Below, one piece after another: positions 42,003-50,113 of a DNA stretch of 60,287 bases (positions are counted from its first letter, which is position 1; every line of letters starts with the position of its first letter). The notes below the pieces were generated by a model, which ran no database searches, was not told the origin of the DNA, and was given only the letters and a program-made list of their open reading frames with translations. The stretch comes from Ornithomonoglobus_A sp045649025 (GTDB lineage: Bacteria > Bacillota > Clostridia > UBA1381). The stretch covers positions 1 through 60,287 of the forward strand of contig JAZRPB010000033.1 in assembly GCA_045649025.1 (NCBI GenBank). The letters are read 5' to 3'. The position numbers and the translations under genes were made by a program.

Positions 42003-43178
42003 CTATCCCCAAAAGCTCATTATTCTTGCAACAATTAGTCCGCCGCCTGTGCCTATTACATATCCTAAAAGTGCCATTATAATACCAACAGGTACAAGTG
42101 CTTTGCTATATGTTCCCGCAAGCACGGGTGCGGTTGCCGTACCGCCTATATTAGCGAGTGATGCCACTGCACAGGTAAAAATGTCGATTTTAAATAGTTT
42201 AGCAAAAATCAGCATTATGCCTACGTGTATTGCAAGTATAATAAAGCCCGATAATAGCCACACAGGTGCGTTGCCTATACCGCCCAAATCAGCACGTGAG
42301 GCAATAAGTGCTATTACAATATACAGTAATATATTTGATATTTCTTCTGTACCTTTTATTTTACCCAATGGCGTCATAGCAAGCAATATTCCAACAAGTG
42401 TAACAATAAGCACTGTCCAGGTAGACTTATCAAAGATGGGTAGAGCAGACGTTATTATTTCACCAAGATTTTGTGAAATTGCACTCACTAATAAGCCTGC
42501 ACCAAGCATAAGTATTAAGCTGTGCCAGCTCAATTTATTTTTGTTTTTTGACTCCTGCTCCTCAAGATTTGCACCAATAGCATCTATAACACTTGTATCT
42601 GCCTTTGTCCAATGGTTGAATTTGTGATGGAAATTTATAACCCATAACAGGAACATAATATATACAGTTGCACAAATTGAATCAACAACCAGTGCATATG
42701 CCATAGATGCTTCGCTCACATTAAGAGCAGCTTGTATTGCGAGCATATTTCCGCCGCCACCCATCCAGCTTCCGCATAATGCACCTAATGCCTTCCACGC
42801 ATCTGTGCCGAGAAGAGTGTGCATAATTGCGTACGATGTCACAAATCCCAATGCAATAGACAGCGTTGCGCAAAAAAAGCCAATAAGCATTTTTGGACCA
42901 AGCTTTATTATCTCTCTTAAATCACAACGCAAAAGCATAACAAAAAGCATAGCATACAAAATGGGGTTTTTTATAGCTCCATACACCTGTGAGGTTGCTT
43001 CAAGGTCCCATAGGTTTGCGGTGCATAAAAGCATAAGCCCTAAATAGATAAGCACAATCGGCGGTGCAAATCTAAATATCCTTTGTGATGTTTTGCCTTT
43101 AAATATCTTTGGTAAATTAACTAAAATTGCACATATAAATACTAATGCTGCAATATACATAAAACTGTTTTTTATCAT
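42003..43178 (-). CDS. DUF819-family integral membrane protein
   Basis: This 391-residue protein has about ten hydrophobic segments in two related halves and a Gly-rich signature SWMGGGGNMLAIQAAL, matched near the C-terminus by SLANIGGTATAPVLAG. This is the DUF819/YjcL family. The duplicated half with Gly-rich motifs suggests a transporter, but the substrate is not known. It stands alone, with its own terminator, between the WG/SLH and SCP2-like genes. The start follows GCGAGGTAT. Confidence 0.85.
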   Translation of the reverse strand: MIKNSFMYIAALVFICAILVNLPKIFKGKTSQRIFRFAPPIVLIYLGLMLLCTANLWDLEATSQVYGAIKNPILYAMLFVMLLRCDLREIIKLGPKMLIGFFCATLSIALGFVTSYAIMHTLLGTDAWKALGALCGSWMGGGGNMLAIQAALNVSEASMAYALVVDSICATVYIMFLLWVINFHHKFNHWTKADTSVIDAIGANLEEQESKNKNKLSWHSLILMLGAGLLVSAISQNLGEIITSALPIFDKSTWTVLIVTLVGILLAMTPLGKIKGTEEISNILLYIVIALIASRADLGGIGNAPVWLLSGFIILAIHVGIMLIFAKLFKIDIFTCAVASLANIGGTATAPVLAGTYSKALVPVGIIMALLGYVIGTGGGLIVARIMSFWG

Positions 43179-43233
43179 ATTTTTATACCTCGCAATTAAT
43201 TTTTGTAGTTGCGGGCAATTTTATGCATAAAAC

Positions 43234-43278
43234 AAGAAAAAAACAGGTGCAAAGCAACTGATGTTATTTTGCACCTGT
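43234..43278 (-). terminator. Terminator of the SCP2-like gene
   Basis: The 11-bp stem ACAGGTGCAAA / TTTGCACCTGT is followed on the minus strand by a run of seven T. Confidence 0.88.
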
Positions 43279-43285
43279 ACATAAA

Positions 43286-43720
43286 TTATTTAGTTGTTTT
43301 CTTTGCTGCTTCCTTCTTTGTGTTACATTTTGTTGTTTTACTCTTGCAGCAACGTGTCTTTTTAGCAACATCCTTTGCTGGTTTTTCCTTAACAACACTC
43401 TTTTTTATTGAGCCCTTAAACTGTTCAAATTTTTCAAGATTGCCTGCAACTGTTGCCTCGCCCTTTTCTATTGCCTTATCAAAGCTTGTTTTGGAGTCTA
43501 ATATATCTGAAAGGGTTTTTCTTGCAATATCAATTATAATGTCATTATCCTTGTAGTCGTAAGGTTCAACATTCAGGGCATTCGATTTTACTTCTGCATA
43601 GAATGTTCCGCCGCAATCCTCATCGCTTATTGTGAATTGAATAGCCATATCCTCTAAAAGAGTTGTATCCACATTTTCGAACTTGGTTTTTATTCTCTTA
43701 AATGCTGTTTCAAATGTCAT
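43286..43720 (-). CDS. SCP2-like sterol/lipid-carrier-type protein with Lys-rich tail
   Basis: Residues about 1-105 fit a small SCP2-type domain: GTFYAEVKSNALNVEPYDYKD, then DIIIDIARKTLSDILDS and EKGEATVAGNLEKF. These domains bind lipid-like ligands. The last 40 residues are a Lys/Ala/Thr-rich tail with three cysteines, like histone-like tails, and could bind nucleic acid or phosphates. A strong promoter and a long leader hairpin precede it. Cellular role unknown. Confidence 0.75.
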   Translation of the reverse strand: MTFETAFKRIKTKFENVDTTLLEDMAIQFTISDEDCGGTFYAEVKSNALNVEPYDYKDNDIIIDIARKTLSDILDSKTSFDKAIEKGEATVAGNLEKFEQFKGSIKKSVVKEKPAKDVAKKTRCCKSKTTKCNTKKEAAKKTTK

Positions 43721-43756
43721 TTGTGTATCCTCCTTTTAATTTGTGAACTTATATTA

Positions 43757-43798
43757 TTTTATGATAAAAGTAATGTAATTATGTCATTTATCATAAAA
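43757..43798 (-). promoter_or_regulatory. 12-bp inverted repeat at the 5' end of the SCP2-like mRNA
   Basis: TTTTATGATAAA and TTTATCATAAAA are exact complements separated by 18 bp. The repeat begins only a few bases after the expected start of transcription, so it could stabilise the mRNA or be an operator. Confidence 0.55.
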
Positions 43799-43808
43799 AT
43801 ACTATACA

Positions 43809-43837
43809 ATTATACATTAATTTTTTATTTTTGTCAA
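43809..43837 (-). promoter_or_regulatory. Promoter of the SCP2-like gene
   Basis: On the minus strand: TTGACA (43832-43837), a 17-bp spacer and TATAAT (43809-43814), a perfect consensus. Confidence 0.9.
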
Positions 43838-43908
43838 GTCGACGTATTTCGGAGGTTTTAAAAATAAATTAACTTTTTATTAAAACACGGGTGTATTAAA
43901 ATAAACTA

Positions 43909-43937
43909 TTGCAAAAAACTAATAAATATGTTACAAT
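43909..43937 (+). promoter_or_regulatory. Promoter of the two-component operon
   Basis: TTGCAA (43909-43914), a 17-bp spacer and TACAAT (43932-43937) precede the response-regulator gene. Confidence 0.75.
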
Positions 43938-43971
43938 TAAAGTAGTTATTTTAGGAAAGGACGAGCTCATT

Positions 43972-44658
43972 ATGCAAAATTCAAAAGTGTTAATAGTTGA
44001 TGATGATAAAAACATCGTCGAGCTTATAAAACTTAACATTGAACGTGAGGGTTTTAGCACGGTTGTTGCCTACAACGGCGTTGAGGCAGTTGATGCATTT
44101 AAAGAAAATGATGTTGCAATTATTCTTCTTGATGTTATGATGCCTGAAATGGACGGCCTGCAGACCTGTCGCGAGATACGAAAGATAAGCAATGTTCCAA
44201 TAATTATGCTCACTGCAAAGGGAGAAACCTTTGATAAAGTATTGGGACTTGAAATGGGTGCGGACGATTATATGGTTAAGCCCTTTGAAACAAAGGAGCT
44301 TATTGCAAGAGTAAAGGCAGTTTTACGAAGAAGTGAAAATAAAGAGGAAACAAAGGACGAGGAAATTCATTATCAGAATTTATATATAAATATGTCTAAC
44401 TACGAATTGAAGCTTAACGGCAAGGTGGTTGATATTCCTGCACGTGAGCTTGAATTGTTGTATTTCTTTGCTTCAAATCCCGACAGAGTTTTCACTCGTG
44501 AGCAAATTTTGGAAAAGGTGTGGGGCTTTGACTACTACGGCGACACACGTACAATTGATGTACATATCAAAAGACTGCGTGATAAGCTTGAGGGTGTTGA
44601 AGGCGATTGGGAGCTTGTAACAATATGGCGAGTAGGATATAAGTTTAAAACAAAATAA
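43972..44658 (+). CDS. OmpR/PhoB-family response regulator
   Basis: This 228-residue protein has an N-terminal receiver with DDD near residues 10-12, phosphoacceptor D54 (LLDVMMPEMDG), T near 83 and K near 105. A C-terminal winged helix follows (about 132-228, ending TIWRVGYKFK). ATG 43972 follows GGAAAGG; an earlier in-frame ATG overlaps the promoter. It overlaps the kinase gene by one base, so the pair is translationally coupled. The signal and target genes are unknown; the acyl-CoA ligase downstream may belong to the regulon. Confidence 0.93.
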   Translation: MQNSKVLIVDDDKNIVELIKLNIEREGFSTVVAYNGVEAVDAFKENDVAIILLDVMMPEMDGLQTCREIRKISNVPIIMLTAKGETFDKVLGLEMGADDYMVKPFETKELIARVKAVLRRSENKEETKDEEIHYQNLYINMSNYELKLNGKVVDIPARELELLYFFASNPDRVFTREQILEKVWGFDYYGDTRTIDVHIKRLRDKLEGVEGDWELVTIWRVGYKFKTK

Positions 44659-46088
44659 TGGTTAGTAAATTTAAAAAGAGTATTTTCGGACGTCTGTTCT
44701 TTGGATACATTGCAACTTTCTTGTGTGTGCAAATTATTATGTTCTTTGCAGTGAGTGCACTTATCGGTAATTATTTTGTTAATCAAAAGGTTAATGATAT
44801 AATGGAGATAACACGTGATATAGAAAAGTGGACGGCGGCAATGCATATAGATGAAGTTGATACACGTGCAAGAGCTGCATTTAAAGAAACAATAGACGGA
44901 TGGGGACACTACCTAAAATCAGATATAATAATTATAAATAACGACGGCGAAGTAACAGAAACAACAAACAGGAAAATTAAAATACCCGAGAAGTATGCAT
45001 TGCGCACCCTTAATGGCGAAACTGTTGTGGAACGAAGCAAGCTCGGCGGTCAGTATCCCAAAAAAGTTGTTTGTGTGGGAGTGCCAATATATTACGGAAG
45101 TAACCGCATTGGTGCAGTGTTTATAAATGCGTGGATGCCAAGAATACGAAGTGAGTCAACAGTGCTTATATGGATATTTGGCCTGTTTTGCTTTATATCT
45201 ATTCTTATTTCGTTTGTGATGGTATATATTCAATCGAAAAAAATATCAATGCCGATTTTGAAAATAAATAACGCAGTGCGTGATATTGCGGCGGGTAATT
45301 TTGGTGAGCGTGTGAGTGTAAATTCCACCGATGAGATTGGTCAGCTTGCCTCAAGCTTTAATTTTATGGCAGATTCACTTGAAAAATCCGAGGCACAGAA
45401 AATGGCATTTGTATCGGATGTATCGCACGAGTTAAGAACACCAATGACAAGCATATCGGGCTTTGTTGAAGGTATTTTAGACGGTACAATTCCATATGAA
45501 AATCAAGAGAAATATTTAAAGATTGTTCTTGAAGAGGCAAAACGTCTGTCAAGAATGGTTAACGATATGTTCGAGGTTTCAAAAATGGAGAACAGTGAAT
45601 ATAAGCTCAATATTTCGCAGTTTGATATAAATGAGCTTATAAGAATATGCATTATAGCATTAGAGAGCAAAATTTCCAATAAAAATCTTGATTTAAATAT
45701 AGACATTTCAGACGATGAGCTTGTTGCAATAGGCGACAGGGACTGTATTAACAGAGTGATACTTAATATTTTGGATAATGCAATAAAATTTAGCTATCCT
45801 AATACTGCATTAACAATATCGTCACGACTTGAAAAACGTAAAATATATGTTTCAATAGGCAATTTCGGAAGCGGAATAGACAGTGCCGATTTGGGAAATA
45901 TATTTAATCGTTTTTATAAGACAGATAAGTCGAGAAATAAAGAAAAAAGCGGTGCAGGTCTTGGACTTGCACTCGTTAAAAATATAATAACAATGCATAA
46001 GCAAAACGTATGGGTTGAATGTAACAATGCAAAAGAAGGCTCCAACGTAAAATACACAAAGTTTACATTTACACTCGATATGGCTTGA
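44658..46088 (+). CDS. Membrane sensor histidine kinase
   Basis: This 476-residue kinase has two membrane segments (about 12-35 and 168-190) bracketing an extracellular sensor domain of about 130 residues, a HAMP linker (about 190-245), a HisKA domain with H257 in VSHELRTPM, and an HATPase domain (NAIKFSYPN; GSGIDSADLG; GAGLGLALVKNI). It should phosphorylate the response regulator encoded just upstream. The periplasm-facing domain matches no ligand class I recognise. Confidence 0.93.
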   Translation: MVSKFKKSIFGRLFFGYIATFLCVQIIMFFAVSALIGNYFVNQKVNDIMEITRDIEKWTAAMHIDEVDTRARAAFKETIDGWGHYLKSDIIIINNDGEVTETTNRKIKIPEKYALRTLNGETVVERSKLGGQYPKKVVCVGVPIYYGSNRIGAVFINAWMPRIRSESTVLIWIFGLFCFISILISFVMVYIQSKKISMPILKINNAVRDIAAGNFGERVSVNSTDEIGQLASSFNFMADSLEKSEAQKMAFVSDVSHELRTPMTSISGFVEGILDGTIPYENQEKYLKIVLEEAKRLSRMVNDMFEVSKMENSEYKLNISQFDINELIRICIIALESKISNKNLDLNIDISDDELVAIGDRDCINRVILNILDNAIKFSYPNTALTISSRLEKRKIYVSIGNFGSGIDSADLGNIFNRFYKTDKSRNKEKSGAGLGLALVKNIITMHKQNVWVECNNAKEGSNVKYTKFTFTLDMA

Positions 46089-46112
46089 TTTATGAAAGAA
46101 AGGAACGAATTA

Positions 46113-47816
46113 ATGGATAACTTATCAATTTACAAAAAACCTCTTTATGAGGCAAGAAAAATTACCGATTTGAGAGATATGATACGCAGCAGCTGTGAAA
46201 TATATGCTGATACAGTAGCCTTTTTGGTAAAAAAGGATGGAGTATACAGTCCTATAAAATATAAGCAGTATATGGAGGATATAAACGCTCTTGGAACAAA
46301 GCTTATTGATATGGGCTTAAAGGGTGCAAGAATTGCAGTTGTTGGTGAGGCCTCATATAGCTGGGCGGTTACATACCTTGCGGTAGTGTGCGGTGTTGGT
46401 GTTGTTGTACCTCTTGATAAGGAGCTTCCCCAAGAAGAAATGGAAAATCTTATAGATATTGCAGATGTTAAAATGATTATCTATTCACCCAATGTAAAGA
46501 CAATTACAGATGATGTTAAGGTTCAGTATAAGGTTCCTATGGGCGAGGAGTTCGACAAGCTTGTGGAAGAAGGACGAGAGCTTCTTAAAAACGGAGATAC
46601 AAGGTATCTTGATGCCACAATTGATGCAGAAGAACTGTCGATATTGCTATTTACTTCGGGAACAACAGGAATGGCAAAGGGTGTTATGCACAACCACCGT
46701 ACAATATGTGTAAATCTGCAGTCGATGGTTACAATGTTTTATGTTGGACCTGGCGATGTGTTCCTTTCTGTTTTGCCAATACACCACACATATGAATGTA
46801 CCTGCGGATTTTTGTGTGCAATTTATCGTGGTTGTACTATTGCTCATTGTGAGGGATTAAAGCACATTGTTAATAATTTAAAAGAGTCAAAGGCTACTGT
46901 TGTTTTGGGTGTTCCGTTGTTGTTTGAGAAAATGTACAATACAATAAATAAAACCATCGATAAAAACGGAATGAGAAAAAAGGTAAACTTTGCAATAAAG
47001 TTAAGTAACTTTCTCAAAATCTTTGGTATTGATATTACCAAAAAGCTGTTCAAACAAATACACGATAATTTCGGAGGAAATTTAAGGGTATTCATAAGCG
47101 GTGCGGCAGGTATCGACCCCAAAATCCCAAAGGGCTTCAGAAATTTTGGTATACAGATGATTCAGGGATACGGCTTAACAGAGTGTGCACCTATTGCCGC
47201 ACTTAACCGTGATATTTTATATAAGGATGATGCGGCAGGCTTGCCGTTACCAGGCGTTGAGTTAAAAATAGATAACCCAAATGCCGAAGGTGTTGGCGAA
47301 GTTCTTATTAAAGGTAAAAATGTGATGTTGGGTTATTATAATGCTCCCGACCTTACTGCCGATGCGATTGTTGACGGATGGTATCATAGTGGCGATTTGG
47401 GATATATTGATAATGATTCATTCTTACATATAACAGGCAGAATGAAGAGTGTTATTATTACAAAGAACGGTAAAAATGTATTCCCTGAAGAGCTTGAGGC
47501 ATATCTGGGCAGAAGCAAGTACATAGAGGAAAGCTTGATATTAGGTAAAGAAAACGCCGATGATGTGGTTATATCTGCACAAATAATTCCTAATTATGCC
47601 GAAATTGAGGCAGAGTTTGGCAAGGATTATACACAAGATGAGCTTGTTGGTGTAATAAAGGAAGAAATTGCAAAGGTAAATGACATTGTTCAGGGTTACA
47701 AACGTATTGTTAAATTTAGTATAAGATTACGTCCGTTTGAAAAAACAACAACACAAAAGATACAAAGATTTAAGGCAGAAAATATTTCCGAAGAAGGAAA
47801 TATAATAGGCAGATAA
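46113..47816 (+). CDS. AMP-dependent acyl-CoA ligase (long-chain type)
   Basis: This 567-residue member of the ANL adenylating family has the phosphate loop FTSGTTGMAKG (about 180-190), YGLTECAP, YHSGDLGYID and a C-terminal KTTTQKIQRF lysine motif. It activates a carboxylate, probably a fatty acid, to its acyl-adenylate and CoA ester. ATG 46113 follows AAAGGAA; an ATG 21 nt earlier lacks a ribosome-binding site. It follows the kinase gene by 24 bp and may share its operon. Confidence 0.9.
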   Translation: MDNLSIYKKPLYEARKITDLRDMIRSSCEIYADTVAFLVKKDGVYSPIKYKQYMEDINALGTKLIDMGLKGARIAVVGEASYSWAVTYLAVVCGVGVVVPLDKELPQEEMENLIDIADVKMIIYSPNVKTITDDVKVQYKVPMGEEFDKLVEEGRELLKNGDTRYLDATIDAEELSILLFTSGTTGMAKGVMHNHRTICVNLQSMVTMFYVGPGDVFLSVLPIHHTYECTCGFLCAIYRGCTIAHCEGLKHIVNNLKESKATVVLGVPLLFEKMYNTINKTIDKNGMRKKVNFAIKLSNFLKIFGIDITKKLFKQIHDNFGGNLRVFISGAAGIDPKIPKGFRNFGIQMIQGYGLTECAPIAALNRDILYKDDAAGLPLPGVELKIDNPNAEGVGEVLIKGKNVMLGYYNAPDLTADAIVDGWYHSGDLGYIDNDSFLHITGRMKSVIITKNGKNVFPEELEAYLGRSKYIEESLILGKENADDVVISAQIIPNYAEIEAEFGKDYTQDELVGVIKEEIAKVNDIVQGYKRIVKFSIRLRPFEKTTTQKIQRFKAENISEEGNIIGR

Positions 47817-47846
47817 AACGACGGGGATGTAAAAAAAGCGCAGACC

Positions 47847-48034
47847 GCAAAAAGTCAGTAAATTAATAGTATGATTTGATTTCATTGTTATTGAAAACGC
47901 AAGAAAACAACCAAAATTTCATTATTTTTAATTTTCCTGTTTTTTGACTTTTTGCTACAAACAAACCTCACCTCTCGACGTACCCTCGTACGCCTTCGGG
48001 TAACCCAAAAACAAAGCATTTGCTTTGCTTTTGG
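47847..48034. repeat. Intergenic palindromic elements
   Basis: An exact 11-bp inverted repeat (GCAAAAAGTCA at 47847, TGACTTTTTGC at 47945) encloses about 87 bp of AT-rich sequence without a gene. To its right are a small CGTAC/GTACG palindromic patch and a 14-bp imperfect hairpin (48005-48034). It has the look of a short non-coding repeat element, but copy number is unknown. Confidence 0.45.
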
Positions 48035-48073
48035 TTCGGTTTGTTCATTCTGCATCTTTTTTTCCTATCCCCT

Positions 48074-48110
48074 AAAAAAGGCGGTGTAAAATTTTTACAC
48101 CGCTTTTTTA
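48074..48110. terminator. Bidirectional terminator
   Basis: GCGGTGTAAAA pairs with TTTTTACACCGC, with T-runs on both strands. It ends the leftward spoIIID transcript and can stop transcription from the left. Confidence 0.88.
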
Positions 48111-48386
48111 TGCTTTTTTCGTGGTCTCTCTTTTTAGAAGATATTTATTTTTCGTTGCCAGACCTCCGCGTATATGCCGTTCTGCCTTATTTGTATCAAG
48201 CACCTTTTTTGCCTCGTTATATAGCTGTGGGTTTATTTTTAACAGACGCTCGTGAACGTCCTTGTGAACTGTGCTTTTGCTTATATTAAAAACCGACGCA
48301 GTCTTTCGTACGGTTGTGTTATTTTCTATTATATACTGTGCTAATTCAATTGCCCTCTTTTCTATGTAATCCTTCACAAAATCCAC
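48108..48386 (-). CDS. spoIIID: Sporulation transcription factor SpoIIID
   Basis: This 92-residue regulator has the helix-turn-helix FNISKSTVHKDVHERL (about 33-48) and a basic C-terminal tail (GGLATKNKYLLK), the SpoIIID layout. SpoIIID acts in the mother cell after engulfment, switching sigma-E genes on and off. It marks the host as a spore former. It lies 61 bp downstream of ATPase-like genes in the same direction. Confidence 0.93.
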   Translation of the reverse strand: MDFVKDYIEKRAIELAQYIIENNTTVRKTASVFNISKSTVHKDVHERLLKINPQLYNEAKKVLDTNKAERHIRGGLATKNKYLLKRETTKKA

Positions 48387-48447
48387 CGACCTTTCTTTCT
48401 ACAATATATGAGTGTGGTCGGTGAATTATGAGGTTATCTTCAACAAA

Positions 48448-48606
48448 TTATTTTTTTGCTTCTTCATCGAGTTTTTTGTAATATTCAATGCGTTTATCTG
48501 CAAAATTTTTAATAGGATTATACAGCAAAAAATACATTATTGCAAACAATATCACAAAATTTAATAGATGAAGAAGTATCTGTACAAGGTCAATATTTAA
48601 CGGCAT
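48448..48606 (-). CDS. Very short ATP synthase b-like subunit
   Basis: This 52-residue product resembles only the N-terminal end of F-type ATPase subunit b: a membrane helix (about 7-30) with LLYNPIKNFADKRIEYYKKLDEEAKK right after it. Normal b has about 160 residues, including a long coiled coil that reaches the F1 head; that part is missing and the stop is clean. AAGGAG stands 9 nt before the ATG. The gene follows subunit c by 15 bp. It may be a remnant or a purpose-built short stator. Confidence 0.72.
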   Translation of the reverse strand: MPLNIDLVQILLHLLNFVILFAIMYFLLYNPIKNFADKRIEYYKKLDEEAKK

Positions 48607-48621
48607 ATTAATAAACTCCTT

Positions 48622-48954
48622 TTAAAGTACAAATATAATCAATATAGATATTACAAGTGCATAAATTATTGCAGTTTCTATAAAAACAAGTCCGAGCATA
48701 AGAGTATTACGTATTTTATTTTCTGCCTCGGGCTTTCTTGAAATCCCCTCTGTTGCTTTGGAAATTGCAATACCCATACCTATTGCACCGCCTATTGCGG
48801 CAAGCCCCAGAGCAATGCCCGAGGCTAATGCCTTGTAGCCCTTTGTGGCTTCCAATGCAACTTCTATTGAATTTTCCTGTGCATAGCATATGCCCTCCAT
48901 AATACAGAGTGCGGCTGTTATAACAAATAATATAAATATTAGTTTTGTTTTCAT
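48622..48954 (-). CDS. atpE: F-type ATPase c subunit with N-terminal signal-like extension
   Basis: Residues about 40-110 form the hairpin of two helices with the polar loop RKPEAE (about 74-79) and the ion-binding E93 in FIETAIIYAL. The Gln found in typical sodium-type rings is replaced by Met (about M60), so ion choice is unclear. About 35 extra N-terminal residues look like a signal peptide (LIFILFVITAALCIMEGICYAQ). The start is uncertain: ATGs at 48966 and 48954 and a GTG at 48981 are all in frame. No F1 gene is nearby. Confidence 0.82.
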   Translation of the reverse strand: MKTKLIFILFVITAALCIMEGICYAQENSIEVALEATKGYKALASGIALGLAAIGGAIGMGIAISKATEGISRKPEAENKIRNTLMLGLVFIETAIIYALVISILIIFVL

Positions 48955-49044
48955 TTTAATTTCCATAGCCTTTCTGTCCACAAATAGTAATAAAATATTA
49001 TACCGCCCTGCTTATGGACAGACAAGGCGTATAATGGAAATTAT

Positions 49045-49130
49045 GCACATTGCCGTTTCGCACCTTTATGGGTGCGAAAAATTCGGCAGTGCAATTTAAT
49101 CCGCCGGAGGATTAACGTGATTTTTCACGT
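49045..49130 (-). promoter_or_regulatory. Three hairpins between the a and c genes
   Basis: A nested hairpin (49045-49092, outer GCACATTGCCG with CGGCAGTGC, inner TTCGCACC with GGGTGCGAA) is followed by TAATCC/GGATTA (49097-49114) and AACGTGA/TCACGTT (49114-49131), the last covering the a-gene stop. No T-run follows. They may set the a:c mRNA ratio by processing or stability. Confidence 0.5.
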
Positions 49131-49937
49131 TAAGCCTCCTTTCGATGGCTCTGATACTTCGCCGTAAAACAGTGAGGTGAGCATTATTAACACATACGCC
49201 TGTATGATTGCGTGCAGTATGGTAAATAAAACACCAACAATAATCGGGAGTATAAAGCTTAAATTTATATGATAATACACAAGCTCATTAACAAGTGTGC
49301 CACTTAAAAGTGCTCCGAAAATACGAAAGCTCATTGAAACGGTAAGTGAGAAATCCTTTAGTGTTCGTCCAATCCCTCTTATGCCGTTTTCTATAAAACC
49401 GCCCGATAATATAATTATATAGGAAAGACAACCCATCATAATTGCACCGTTTATATCGGATAGGGGAGCACTCAACATAATTGGTCTGCCCTCCGTTGAT
49501 ATTACCTGCACACCCAAAAGCTCAAAAAGCGTGCCAACCGAAATATATACACCTGCACAAAATATATATGCACCTAAAAAACTATTCCTGTGCGGACTGT
49601 TAGAGCTTGCAATTTTGCCAAATGCTGCCACACCCTCCTCAAGAATAAGCTGAAATTTTGACGGTACAAATTTAAAACGTGGTATTATAAAAATTCGTAC
49701 AACAAGTGCAAAAACAAAAATAATACCTGTTACGATATATGCAGATATAAGTGCAGGGTTTACATTTATACCAAAAAAGTTAACCTTGTGTTTTTCGTGT
49801 AATACTGCCTCACGCATAACCTCACCCAATGGCTCGTGTGGTATATTGGATTTAGGGACAGTAAATATTCCAATTAAAATCAGAATAATTAAAGATGAAA
49901 AAACTATAATACTTATGTTTCTTGTTCGTCTGCTCAC
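49125..49937 (-). CDS. atpB: F-type ATPase a subunit
   Basis: This 270-residue membrane protein is the ion-channel half of Fo. The conserved Arg is visible as R205 in SFRIFGALLSG, with IQAYVLIMLTSLF near the C-terminus. I place the start at GTG 49937 because GAGG lies 9 nt upstream. The open frame extends to a TTG at 50015, but that stretch lies inside a terminator hairpin. Subunit c and a truncated b follow, without alpha, beta, gamma, delta or epsilon. Confidence 0.85.
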   Translation of the reverse strand: MSRRTRNISIIVFSSLIILILIGIFTVPKSNIPHEPLGEVMREAVLHEKHKVNFFGINVNPALISAYIVTGIIFVFALVVRIFIIPRFKFVPSKFQLILEEGVAAFGKIASSNSPHRNSFLGAYIFCAGVYISVGTLFELLGVQVISTEGRPIMLSAPLSDINGAIMMGCLSYIIILSGGFIENGIRGIGRTLKDFSLTVSMSFRIFGALLSGTLVNELVYYHINLSFILPIIVGVLFTILHAIIQAYVLIMLTSLFYGEVSEPSKGGLT

Positions 49938-49995
49938 ATATTTAATCCTCACTATATGGTTAAATATAGTTTGCATATAAAATAAAATATTATAC

Positions 49996-50034
49996 AAAAA
50001 AGCGAGGGGACACAAAAGTGAACCTCGCTTTTTG
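49996..50034 (-). terminator. Terminator of the methionine gamma-lyase-family gene
   Basis: GCGAGG pairs with CCTCGC; T-runs occur on both sides, six of them on the minus strand. It ends the gene at 50114-51391 and separates it from the ATPase genes. Confidence 0.8.
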
Positions 50035-50113
50035 CTGTTAACATATTTAAATATCGTTAATTAAATTTATTTCTTTATTGCTAAAAGGGGCGTTGCTTAC
50101 AATTTTTGCGTGC

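Noticed and set aside
49938..50015. Longer a-subunit starting at TTG 50015 or ATG 49976
   Set aside because: The upstream part lies in a terminator hairpin and neither start has a ribosome-binding site, whereas GTG 49937 follows GAGG.
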